Positions 44,052-52,539 of a stretch of DNA of 64,000 nt are shown piece by piece. The DNA lies in NCBI GenBank assembly GCA_023229645.1, contig JALNYU010000009.1:85030-149029 (forward strand). The letters run 5' to 3'. The stretch is from Nevskia sp. GTDB lineage: Bacteria; Pseudomonadota; Gammaproteobacteria; Nevskiales; Nevskiaceae. The notes under the pieces were generated by a model, which did not search any database, was not told where the DNA came from, and saw nothing but the letters and a program-made list of their open reading frames with translations. Positions within the stretch are counted from its first letter, which is position 1. Every line of letters begins with the position of its first letter. Position numbers and translations under genes: made by a program.

Positions 44052-45555
44052 AGACCATCGTCTTGCCATCTGGGCGCAGAAAGCCCATGTCCTTAATGGC
44101 GTCGGCGAGATCCCAGCCGTGATACACCTCTTCCCACTCGCGCTTACCACTAAAACGGCCCATCGCCGGCGTCGGACGACCTTCATATTCGGCCGAGAAC
44201 GCCACTTTATGGGTCCAGCGACACAGCTCCGAGCAATAGGTGTAGAGCTTGCCTTCGACTTCATCGACGCACATGTCTTCGCGGATCAGGCATGGCACCA
44301 TGCAACTCCAGCAGCGGTGCGGATAGACATAGCCGTTCTCTTGATCAAACAGCATATTGGTTTCGCCAGGCACACTCTTTTTGCCATACCATTTCCAGAA
44401 GTCACCGAACTCGGCGTACCAGCCCGGATATTTGTGCTCGAACCACTCAAAGTCTTTTTCGGTCTGGGCTTCGATGCGCCAGAAATTGACCGGCCAGCCG
44501 ACGGCGAAGAACTGCGCAACTTTATGGACGTAATTCTTTTTGACGATGCGATCCCAAGCGGCGCCGACATCATCGTGGTGAATTTTGATGCCGTACTTCT
44601 CCAGCGGCAGCATGTAAGTGCGGTAGTAGTCTTCGTAAATCCAGCGGTGCCAAAGCTCAGCGTAGGATTCCTTGTCCTTGCTTCGATCGGTGGTGGCGTA
44701 CTCGATAATCGTACCGATGGCAGCGTCGACAATTGCGTGGTTCTGCCAAAACGCGTAGCGAATGTCGCGTTCAAGCAGTAGATGGTTATCCGGATCATTG
44801 ATCACCGACATCAGCAACGAGTGGCCGTTACCAATGTGACGGCTTTCGTCCGATTGCACGGAGAGGAATACCGTCGGTAGGGCGTAGTCGCCATTCCGCG
44901 CCGCTTCTGACGGCATCGCCACGAATAACGTATTGGTGAATGCCGTTTCAGCGACGACCTGGAGATAGACGTTAGCCGCGGTCACGGCGTCGCCAGTGAT
45001 GAAGCCTTCACCGAACTGGCGGCCAATTGTCGTTGCGTAGCACTTTGCGAACGCGGCCTCGGTGATATCAAACCCGGCCGGATCGATATAGTTTTCCATG
45101 TACCACTTCTTCAGATTCATCTGAATCGTCGAGTGGCGAAACTCATCGACCATTTGCATCGTAAAGCCCGTGCGCAGTTCTTCGCCCGGCGCTAAACGGC
45201 CGAGCATCGACATCGAACGGGCCGCGGAAATTTCCGGGAACGGGATGATGGCAAGGAATAGCTTCATCCACTCGACCCAGCGCGCTTCAACATTGCGGAA
45301 CATGTCGCCGCGCAGCGCGGCGTCGAGTGCGCCGTAGACGCGGTTATCCTTCTCCTCCTGCATCGGAAAGTAGGACCGTAGAACCTGTTTCATTGGGTCC
45401 TTCGGTTGCTTGCCGATCTTGTAGTCAGTCGGGAACGTCATTGCTTCTTGCACGTAGCTCGGCGTCCATCCGAGGTCGGCAACGCGCCGTGCCGCCTCGC
45501 CGAGGCTAATCCCCTTTTGCGAGGTAATTTTGTTCAGCGTCAAGCTGTCAGCCAT
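44047..45555 (-). pseudogene. mimA: mimA, 5' part of hydroxylase large subunit, interrupted
   Basis: 503 codons of the alpha subunit of a soluble di-iron monooxygenase. All six iron ligands are present: E108 (FPEIS), E138 and H141 (DEFRH), E203 (AETAF), E237 and H240 (DESRH). The ORF as it stands runs on into the prophage to a stop at 43993, adding 17 foreign residues (CSVMFDLSYGIKREKPG). AAGGAG precedes the ATG. The intact gene would be 556 aa, the usual length. Lost are the last 53 residues (8411-8572). The truncated subunit is most likely unstable or inactive, and the insertion is polar on mimB-C-D. Confidence 0.93.
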
Positions 45556-46091
45556 GGGTATCTCCTTCGCATGCTTTCGTTCTCATAATGGCGGCGAAGC
45601 CAAAAGGCTTTGTCGCCACCGCACCGGTCGAGCCAACGCAGACTCCAATTCGTTCGATGAGGGATCTCAATGCGGCCGTCACAAACGCCGTAATATTTTC
45701 CTCATCGTTCTTGTTCTGCGCCCTATTTATTGCGGCGTCGGCCTTCGACCTGGAGTAATAAGCGCAAGCGTAATGCCAACTCTACTTTTATTATTAATAT
45801 GCTAATTTATAAGGATTTTATTTTTTATAATAATCCGCAGTCGTCACATTTTGCGACAACATCATCAACAAGCTATGTTCTATTCCGGGACGCTGAAAAT
45901 TCATGTTTATGGAATTTATAATTTACACACGCCGTCGCCGGCGTTCTGTTGCACGGCAGCAATGCGCGTGCGCAGTTCAACCTGCCGAGATGACTGGCTC
46001 AATGGACAAATACATAAACGTCAATTAGATGCGAATACGCGCTTTATTCGTGCCGATTCGGCGGCGTCCTTGCCGCCGATGGCGCTTAGCG
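45556..46091. promoter_or_regulatory. mim operon control region
   Basis: 536 bp without a gene. It holds the sigma54 promoter (45762-45779), an AT-rich stretch around 45780-45840 suited to IHF or bending, and two candidate activator sites upstream: GTCACATTTTGCGAC at 45843-45857 (dyad, one mismatch) and TTGC-N6-GCAA at 45949-45962. Predicted untranslated leader is about 195 nt. The activator-site calls are inference. Confidence 0.55.
45762..45779 (-). promoter_or_regulatory. sigma54 promoter of mimA
   Basis: Minus-strand TTGGCATTACGCTTGC has GG and GC separated by exactly 10 nt and matches TTGGCAC-N5-TTGC at nearly every position. It lies 207 bp upstream of the mimA start, and a sigma54 activator gene closes the cluster. 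Confidence 0.8.
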
Positions 46092-47003
46092 TCAGAATGC
46101 TTTTAATAAGCGGAAGTTGAAGCGATTGGCTTCTCGAAAGCCGTTGTCAATCGTCGTGTCTTGACCGTAGGTAAACAAAAACTGCACGGATGGAACAACG
46201 AACCAGGCCGCACCGACGTAATATTTTTGTTCGTGCGAGGCGTTGTGCTGATTAATGCCATCAACCGACGTCGTGCCACCGAAAAAGAAGTCGTAGCCAG
46301 CGCGGAGATCCAAATTGGGCAGCACGTTGTAGTGGAAAGCCAGCTGTAATTCGTACAAGGGCTCTTGTTTCAACGTTTGCTCAGCGGCGCCAAAGCGGCT
46401 GTTTTTGCCAAAGACTGTGACATCGCCAGTTAGGTTGACGTAGAGCTTGTCGGTTAATGCGCCGAGGTAACCCGCTTGCAACGCGAACGCCCAGCGGTTC
46501 GCGCCGAGATTAATTGGATTGTTATGGTCATACGAGCCCGTGGGTGCGAATAGATAGGGCGTGACCCCAAAGTATTGCCGTGCTTTTGCGTTATTGACGA
46601 GCCAAGTCGGGAATCCAAATAACAGATCGCCAACGCCAGCGTCGCCGCCGAGCGCCGCTGCATCGTTCTTCGCACCTAAGTGGCCGAATGGAACAAGAAT
46701 TTCCGGCGCCGCTAAGAAGCCGCCGATGTCAGTGTAGTGCAAGTATCGAAAGATGGCGATATCAGAATCGAGCCCGAGTTTGCCTGGAACACGGTCGCCG
46801 CCAACGTACAGCGCATCACGTTCGACATGCTGGTAGTAGAGTAATGCCAGATTGGTGCCGGGCGGCACCGGTTGATACTCGGCGGCGTCAACATCAATTG
46901 CCGCCGCAGGTTGTGCTAGTGCAAGTGCCCCGGTTGCTGCAATCGCCACGAGCGCTCGGCTCGGTAGCGTGGTGACAGCCGGTTTGATTTTTTTATCGGA
47001 CAT
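46092..47003 (-). CDS. outer-membrane channel, phenol_MetA_deg family
   Basis: 303 aa with an N-terminal signal (LVAIAATGALALAQPAAA) and a beta-barrel sequence ending in Phe (NFRLLKAF). Family members are encoded in aromatic and alkane degradation clusters and are thought to pass hydrophobic substrates across the outer membrane. GGAGGAG precedes the ATG. Its position just upstream of the mim promoter supports a role in substrate entry. Confidence 0.82.
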   Translation of the reverse strand: MSDKKIKPAVTTLPSRALVAIAATGALALAQPAAAIDVDAAEYQPVPPGTNLALLYYQHVERDALYVGGDRVPGKLGLDSDIAIFRYLHYTDIGGFLAAPEILVPFGHLGAKNDAAALGGDAGVGDLLFGFPTWLVNNAKARQYFGVTPYLFAPTGSYDHNNPINLGANRWAFALQAGYLGALTDKLYVNLTGDVTVFGKNSRFGAAEQTLKQEPLYELQLAFHYNVLPNLDLRAGYDFFFGGTTSVDGINQHNASHEQKYYVGAAWFVVPSVQFLFTYGQDTTIDNGFREANRFNFRLLKAF

Positions 47004-47089
47004 CGTCTCCTCCTCGGTAATCGCAGCCGCGCAGCGAATTGGCGCGGCGGCTCATAAGCGGATCGCCCTGGCTTTCCTCACTAGCGCGG

Positions 47090-47297
47090 ATTATTGATTC
47101 GGCCACAAAATGGTTGAACGAGGTGCTACGCGGCAATTTGAGATCGCACTTTTTCGAGACGGCGTGAGTGGCCGAATTAATAATAAAATTAAATTGCTTT
47201 GTTATTGATCCGGCCATTTCTCGCTTTCTCGGAAGTGCGGCATCCGCTTTGGCATTGCACTGTCTTTATTCAAGTACTTAATGGCCGGATCAATAAC
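47090..47297. repeat. two adjacent large inverted repeats of one motif
   Basis: Four copies of ATTATTGAT(T/C)CGGCCA in alternating orientation. Outer pair B: 47201-47218 and 47280-47297, 18 of 18 bp. Pair A: 47090-47106 and 47168-47184, 16 of 17 bp. Each pair encloses about 61 bp, and the two units are offset by about 111 bp, so the element seems tandemly duplicated. It overlaps the end of the small gene at 47290 and the leader of the channel gene. Confidence 0.7.
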
Positions 47298-47508
47298 GCT
47301 CTGGCGCCGTAGCGGCTTCTTCGTCGTTTTGTAGCGATCGCCCTTCGGCGATAAACCGCGCCGCCAATATCAAAGTCCCCATCGTGAAATCGGCGCCGTA
47401 GGCCCGGATCATCTCGTCGGCGAGTTGCGCCAGCTGCTTGAAGAATTCGTCTTTCGATGGGTAGGGTCCATTCGGGGTTTCGTATTCGGGATTGGTCATT
47501 GTGTTCAT
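47290..47508 (-). CDS. small conserved-looking protein of the mim region
   Basis: 72 aa from the ATG at 47506-47508 (GGAAA upstream). Acidic and helical (SKDEFFKQLAQLADEMIRAYG). I do not know the family. It sits between WD40 and channel genes on the same strand; its 3' end runs into one arm of an inverted repeat. Confidence 0.55.
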   Translation of the reverse strand: MNTMTNPEYETPNGPYPSKDEFFKQLAQLADEMIRAYGADFTMGTLILAARFIAEGRSLQNDEEAATAPERY

Positions 47509-47539
47509 TCGTGATTTCCAGACGAGTTTTGCAACGCAA

Positions 47540-48619
47540 TCAGACGGGGCGGAACAGGATCGGCGGTAGATGCACGAGCCCGATCTCACCGGCCGCTGAG
47601 GCGTAGGCGAGGTGGTTGCCATCGGGTGACCACGCCAGCGCTGAGATCGGGCTGCCGCTGGCGTCCTTCAGCAACAGGGGCGTTTCATGATCAGGCCGGC
47701 ACAGCAACGCGGCGCCGCTGTGGTATCCAGCCGCAATCAACGGCAATCGTGGGTGGCAGGCGACGTGCTGAAGCGGCGCCTTGCCGGCGCCGCCGCATTC
47801 GAGCGGCACATCGCCGGCTTGGGGCGGCGCAAAGGGCCAGCAGATGATCCGAGTCGCGCCGCTCGTCGCCAGTAGGTGACCATCAGCTAGAAACGATAGC
47901 GACCGTGGTTGGCCGGGATAGCCGCCAATTTCCAACGTGCCGAAATCGCTCAAGCGCCAGCCGCATAGGCGATTTTCCTGCAAGCCAGCAACCAAGTAAT
48001 GATCGCCGGGCCCGAATGCCAGCGTTCGCGGCAGCCCGGGCGCGACCAGTGTCACTGCCGCCGCGGTATCTGAAACTAGTGTTACGGCGCCTTGATGTGC
48101 GACCGCGAGGCGCTGGCTGGCGCGGTCGTAAACCAGCGCAGTGACGCTGCTCGGAAATTGCAGCGGTTTAATCGACTCAAGCCAGAACACGGAGCGGCCG
48201 GAAGCATATGCGCGGCTGCCATTCGGGGCGGTCGCAATAAAGTCGATCCACTGGTTGAATTGTTGTGCGCGCAGTGCCGTGGCGCCATCGACGGCGATAT
48301 GCCAAAGCATGCCGTCGTCGCCGCCGCTTAAAAAGCCGCCGTCAGGATCCGCCGCCAAGCTCAGGCAGGCGCCATCGTGGACGGCCACAGCGCGCGGCGT
48401 TGGCGGTGGCATGCGTAAAGGCGTGACGACAATGCGGCCGTCGCGGCCGGATGCAACCGCCGGACCGCCGGGCCAGTCGCTACGAACAACGATGACGCGG
48501 CCATCGCCTACGGCAAACGCGACATGACCGCCGGTGAAATCCCAGCACGCGGCGACTACCGGCGCATCGATATTCCAGCGCGCGCCGAGCAGATCGAGTA
48601 ACGGCAACGGCGCGTTCAC
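47540..48619 (-). CDS. WD40/beta-propeller protein
   Basis: 359 aa from the GTG at 48617-48619, which overlaps the upstream stop (GTGA). Repeats such as ISALAWSPDGNHLAYASAAGEIGLVHL and RSLSFLADGHLLATSGATRIICW show a propeller of about seven blades. No signal peptide. In metal-enzyme clusters a WD40 protein paired with a COG0523 GTPase is recurrent and may act as its assembly scaffold (inference). Confidence 0.8.
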   Translation of the reverse strand: MNAPLPLLDLLGARWNIDAPVVAACWDFTGGHVAFAVGDGRVIVVRSDWPGGPAVASGRDGRIVVTPLRMPPPTPRAVAVHDGACLSLAADPDGGFLSGGDDGMLWHIAVDGATALRAQQFNQWIDFIATAPNGSRAYASGRSVFWLESIKPLQFPSSVTALVYDRASQRLAVAHQGAVTLVSDTAAAVTLVAPGLPRTLAFGPGDHYLVAGLQENRLCGWRLSDFGTLEIGGYPGQPRSLSFLADGHLLATSGATRIICWPFAPPQAGDVPLECGGAGKAPLQHVACHPRLPLIAAGYHSGAALLCRPDHETPLLLKDASGSPISALAWSPDGNHLAYASAAGEIGLVHLPPILFRPV

Positions 48620-49602
48620 GGCGCCGCCTCGCATTGCTGTAACGTCGTGCGCAGGCCCGTTGCGGCAAGATTTCGGCCAATAAATACAAGCGTACTCGCA
48701 CGGGCTTCGTCGGCAGCCCAGAGGCGGTCGAAATCGGCGTCGAGCGTCATATGCACGCCTTGGAATACGAAGCGGCGATCGGCGCCATTAAGGTCGACGA
48801 TGCCCTTCACACGGAGCAGATCGGCGCCGCGTTCGCGCACTAGATTTTGCAACCACAATAGAAAGCGGCGCTGATCCAACGGCCGTGTTGGCTGTAGGGA
48901 TACGCACTCAATACCGTGGCTGTGATGCCCGGCAGCCACGGCCTGCGGACGCAGTGTCAGAATCGGCCGTGTTAGCGATGGCTCAACTTCAAGCCGAGCG
49001 AGTGCGAACGCGCGGCGTTCTAATAACGTCGCCACCGGTACATCGGCGCGGGTGCAGTGGAGCACGCGTGCAGTGGGATTAACCGCGGCGATCGCGCGCT
49101 CGGCGTCGGCGACTGCGCCGACATCAACCTGATCCGTTTTGTTCAGCAGCACGGTGTCGGCCTGCGCCAGTTGCACGGCGGCTTCAACGTGCGCGGCAAG
49201 GCTAGGCTGCAGACGCAGCGCGTCGACCACGCAGACGATGCTGTCGATCTCGGCCTGTTGGCGTAAAACATCGTCCATCGCGAATGTTTGCACTACCGGC
49301 GCCGGATCGGCCAAGCCGCTGGTCTCGATCAAAATGCCGTCGAAGCCGGGACGACGTTTCAGCAGGCCGGTTACCACGCGCAGGAGATCGCCCCGAACTT
49401 TGCAGCAAACGCAGCCGTTATTGAGTTCGAAAACTTCTTCGTCGGCACCGACCACTAAGCCGCCATCAATGCCAACTTCGCCGTATTCGTTGACGATGAC
49501 CGCATACCGGCGGCCTTGAGTTTGGGTCAGAATGCGGTTCAGCAAGGTCGTTTTGCCGGCGCCGAGGAAGCCAGTTAGCACGGTCACCGGGACGCGGTTC
49601 AC
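48616..49602 (-). CDS. CobW/COG0523 GTPase, metal chaperone
   Basis: 328 aa. Seen: GFLGAGKTT (P-loop), the CxCC metal site NNGCVCCKVRG, the switch region ETSGLADPAPV, NKTD (guanine specificity), and a C-terminal CobW_C domain. Such proteins insert or supply Zn, Co or Fe. Candidate clients here are the zinc alcohol dehydrogenase and the di-iron hydroxylase. ATGA overlap with the gene upstream. Confidence 0.9.
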   Translation of the reverse strand: MNRVPVTVLTGFLGAGKTTLLNRILTQTQGRRYAVIVNEYGEVGIDGGLVVGADEEVFELNNGCVCCKVRGDLLRVVTGLLKRRPGFDGILIETSGLADPAPVVQTFAMDDVLRQQAEIDSIVCVVDALRLQPSLAAHVEAAVQLAQADTVLLNKTDQVDVGAVADAERAIAAVNPTARVLHCTRADVPVATLLERRAFALARLEVEPSLTRPILTLRPQAVAAGHHSHGIECVSLQPTRPLDQRRFLLWLQNLVRERGADLLRVKGIVDLNGADRRFVFQGVHMTLDADFDRLWAADEARASTLVFIGRNLAATGLRTTLQQCEAAP

Positions 49603-49901
49603 GGAGCGCCTCCATTGATACGGTCGAGGTCGATCAACGCCCGCTCAAGCCGGACACGGGCATCGGCAAGCTGCGCTTGCTCGTGCAGGGCAACATCTAA
49701 AGCGCGCCGCAACGCCGAAATTTGTGTGCTCAGCGCAGTTGAAGCGCCGTTCCGTGTCTCCTGTTCCAAAGCGGCAAAGAGTGCGATTTCGGCGCCGGCG
49801 CAGTGACGCTCGCCGAGCAGGTGGCGTGAGTTCACATCGGTAAGCGCTTCGATTAGGCGCAGCCGTTCGAGCAGCAGCGGATTGGTTTTCATCGCGGCCA
49901 T
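49599..49901 (-). CDS. small helical protein, unknown
   Basis: 100 aa, 8 nt after adh and overlapping the CobW gene by 4 nt. Entirely helical with heptads (LSTQISALRRALDVALHEQAQLADARVRLERAL). No motif. Probably a partner of the CobW/WD40 pair by position only. Confidence 0.6.
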   Translation of the reverse strand: MAAMKTNPLLLERLRLIEALTDVNSRHLLGERHCAGAEIALFAALEQETRNGASTALSTQISALRRALDVALHEQAQLADARVRLERALIDLDRINGGAP

Positions 49902-49909
49902 CGGCTGAG

Positions 49910-50953
49910 CTACGGAATGAGGACGGCACGGCCTTCGACGCGGCCGCCGTGAAGGTCATGCAAAGCGAGATCGGCGTCTGCGAGGCGGTATTCGCGTGTT
50001 GTGAGATGTACGCGGCCACGGTCGGCGAGGGCCATCAACTCAACCAGCTCCGCATACGTGCCGACGAGATTGCCAACGATGGTCTTTTCGCTGGTCACCA
50101 TATCAATCGTTGGCAGTTCTAACTTGCCGCCGTAGCCGACGATGTAATACACGCCACCGTTAGCGGTCATCGCCAAGCCGTCTGCGACCGTTCGGCCTTC
50201 GCCAACGAAATCAATCACCGCTTCAGCACCCGCGCCGCCGGTTAATTCCAGCACGCACTCGACTGCGTCGTCGCCGGCCTTCACGGTGTGCTGCGCGCCG
50301 TACCGCGCAGCCAGCGCTAATGCGGCGTCGGACCGATCGATCACGATAATGTCGGCTGGCGTCAGCGCCGCCAAGACTTGAATGCCGATGTGGCCGAGCC
50401 CGCCGGCACCGATGACGACCGCGCGCTGGCCCGGCAATAAATGTTTCGAGGCTTTTTTGGCAGCCCGGTAGGCGGTCAGGCCTGCGTCGGTATACGGGGC
50501 GACGTCCTTGGGCGCCAAGGACCGCGGTAGCGGCACCAACGCGCGTTCACCCGTCAGCAGATATTCGGCGTAACCACCGTCGGCGTTCAGGCCGGGGAAA
50601 CGGCTGTCGACAGCGCGCATGTCGTCGCCGCGCCGGCAGGCGAGGCAATGGCCGCTAGTAACGAGTGGGTGGCAGACCACCGGGTCACCCACTTTCACGC
50701 TGGTAACGCCGCTGCCGATAGCCTCAACCCAGCCAGCATTCTCGTGCCCGAGTATGTAGGGCAGGCGAATCTCCACTTTGCCGCGCCACAGCCCTTCGAT
50801 AACATGCAGGTCCGTACGGCAAACCCCTGCGCCGCCGACGCGGACGATGACATCCGTAGGCCGCTCGATGCGTGGGTCAGCCACGGTTTCGTACTGGACG
50901 AACGACATTCTTGTCAGCGCCGGGTCGTACGCGTGCAATACCGCTGCTTTCAT
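49910..50953 (-). CDS. adh: zinc-type alcohol dehydrogenase, MDR family
   Basis: 347 aa NAD(P)-dependent alcohol dehydrogenase. Seen: catalytic zinc ligands C46-type in VCRTDLHVIEG and GHENAGWVEAIG, and a Rossmann motif VIGAGGLGHIGIQ. The structural-zinc lobe is reduced: only two Cys (HCLAC) remain where four are usual. Placed at the head of the mim upstream operon behind a sigma54-like promoter, it likely oxidises the alcohol made by the monooxygenase. Confidence 0.88.
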   Translation of the reverse strand: MKAAVLHAYDPALTRMSFVQYETVADPRIERPTDVIVRVGGAGVCRTDLHVIEGLWRGKVEIRLPYILGHENAGWVEAIGSGVTSVKVGDPVVCHPLVTSGHCLACRRGDDMRAVDSRFPGLNADGGYAEYLLTGERALVPLPRSLAPKDVAPYTDAGLTAYRAAKKASKHLLPGQRAVVIGAGGLGHIGIQVLAALTPADIIVIDRSDAALALAARYGAQHTVKAGDDAVECVLELTGGAGAEAVIDFVGEGRTVADGLAMTANGGVYYIVGYGGKLELPTIDMVTSEKTIVGNLVGTYAELVELMALADRGRVHLTTREYRLADADLALHDLHGGRVEGRAVLIP

Positions 50954-51117
50954 CTCTCTCGCTCCTCTTTGTTTTTCAAGCGCCGATTACAATCGACTGC
51001 TCTGCCATGCGCCGCGGCATTACGGTCTGCGCAATGGCTTATAGGTGCTCTAAGACAATTCCATCCGTGGTGAAATTGTTTTTATTTTGGCGCTTGTTAT
51101 TCTGACGCTAATGTAAT

Positions 51118-51135
51118 GCGCAGCACCCATGCCAT
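51118..51135 (-). promoter_or_regulatory. candidate sigma54 promoter of adh
   Basis: Minus-strand ATGGCATGGGTGCTGC has GG and GC separated by 10 nt (consensus TGGCAC-N5-TTGC). It lies 165 bp upstream of adh in a 239-bp gap. It would put adh and its downstream genes under the same activator as mimA. Confidence 0.6.
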
Positions 51136-51192
51136 GTTTAGGATTAACGTGTTATTAGACTGTTCCATAAGCGCTTTTTACACGGGAAAAAA

Positions 51193-52539
51193 TTAATCGC
51201 GCGCCGTCGCGGCGTTGGGTTGTTTCAAAACGCGACGTTCTGCAGGTTGTTCGTCCCCGCGCGGCGTCCGAATATTGGACGGCGATGACGGTTCAATAGG
51301 TGGTAGGCGCTCAGCCAGCAGTTCGATCCAATGCCGAACGGGTAACGCGGTGCCGCTCTGCAGTTGCGTCAAGCAACCGATGTTGGCAGTAGCAATGACG
51401 TTGGGTGCAGCCAACGTTAGCGCTGCAATTTTACGGCGGCGTAGTCGCGCCGAATACCGCGGTTGCAGTATCGAATAGGTGCCCGCCGAACCGCAGCAGA
51501 GATGCGGCTCGGCGACAGCACTGAGTTCAAAGCCGGCGGCACTCAGCAACGGTTCAACGACGCCACGCAGGCGCTGACCGTGTTGGAGCGTGCAGGGGCT
51601 GTGAAATGCCGTACGCAACCCGCTGCTAGGTGCCGCCGCCAAAGCTTGCCGCAGTGCGGGCATTTCTGCCGCCACGACTTGCGATAAATCACGCGTTAGA
51701 GCCGATACCCGCGCGGCTTTCGCGGCGTACAGTGGGTCGTCACGCAGTAGATGGCCGTATTCGCTGACGTGCACCCCACAGCCGCTTGCAGTCATCACAA
51801 TCGCCTCGACGCCCGTTTCTAACAACGGCCACCAGGCGTCGATATTGTGCCGTGCGAAAGCTGCTGCCTCGTCAACTGCGCTGAGGTGCTGGGAGAGCGC
51901 GCCGCAACACCGAACTTTGGGTACGCGCACCAGTGTTATGCCAACTGCGTCCAGCACTCGCGCAGCGGCGGCATTGATGCTCGGGGCCAGCGCAGGCTGC
52001 ACGCAGCCATCAAGTACCAACATCTGCCGGGTATGTCGCGGCGTTGGCCATGCGCTTGGCCATCGGACTGGAATCTTGCGTTGTAACGCGGATGGCATGA
52101 ACGGCCGCGCCAATCGCGCGAATGTCAGAAGCAACGTAAACAGCCGCCGATTGAGGAGCAGACGACGCAAGAACAAGCGACTCACCCGCTGCGCGGGCCG
52201 ACGCGTGGCGCGATGTTCCGAAACGTGACGCCCGATATCGATCAGGCGCCCATATTCAACGCCAGATGGGCAGGTGGTTTCGCAGGCGCGGCAGGTTAAG
52301 CAGCGGTCAAGATAGTGCTGCGTCTGCGTACTGGTCGGCCCGCCCTCGAGCATCGATTTGATCAAATAGATTCGGCCGCGCGGACTATCGAGTTCGTTCT
52401 GTTCGAGCTGATACGTCGGGCAGGTTGCGAGACAAAATCCACAATGCACGCATTTACCGATAATCGCTTCAGCCTCGGCGCGTGCGCTTGGCGTCGCGCT
52501 AGAGGGCGGTAACGTGGCGACATTGATATACGTTTTCAT
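51193..52539 (-). CDS. glcF: glycolate/D-lactate oxidase iron-sulfur subunit
   Basis: 448 aa. Seen: two ferredoxin motifs (CVHCGFCLATCP, CLTCRACETTCPSG) and two CCG domains (KVRCCGALSQH, HLCCGSAGTYS). Carries electrons from GlcD to the quinone pool. Overlaps glcE by 4 nt. Usual length is about 410; the extra residues are a C-terminal tail rich in Pro, Ser and Arg. Confidence 0.92.
   Translation of the reverse strand: MKTYINVATLPPSSATPSARAEAEAIIGKCVHCGFCLATCPTYQLEQNELDSPRGRIYLIKSMLEGGPTSTQTQHYLDRCLTCRACETTCPSGVEYGRLIDIGRHVSEHRATRRPAQRVSRLFLRRLLLNRRLFTLLLTFARLARPFMPSALQRKIPVRWPSAWPTPRHTRQMLVLDGCVQPALAPSINAAAARVLDAVGITLVRVPKVRCCGALSQHLSAVDEAAAFARHNIDAWWPLLETGVEAIVMTASGCGVHVSEYGHLLRDDPLYAAKAARVSALTRDLSQVVAAEMPALRQALAAAPSSGLRTAFHSPCTLQHGQRLRGVVEPLLSAAGFELSAVAEPHLCCGSAGTYSILQPRYSARLRRRKIAALTLAAPNVIATANIGCLTQLQSGTALPVRHWIELLAERLPPIEPSSPSNIRTPRGDEQPAERRVLKQPNAATARD

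Noticed and set aside
46993..47217. 74-aa ORF upstream of the channel gene
   Set aside because: It starts inside one arm of the inverted repeats, has no good ribosome site, and overlaps the channel gene start. Repeat sequence explains it better.
47090..47297. Integron attC site
   Set aside because: The outer ends do not fit RYYYAAC...GTTRRRY and no integrase or cassette array is nearby.
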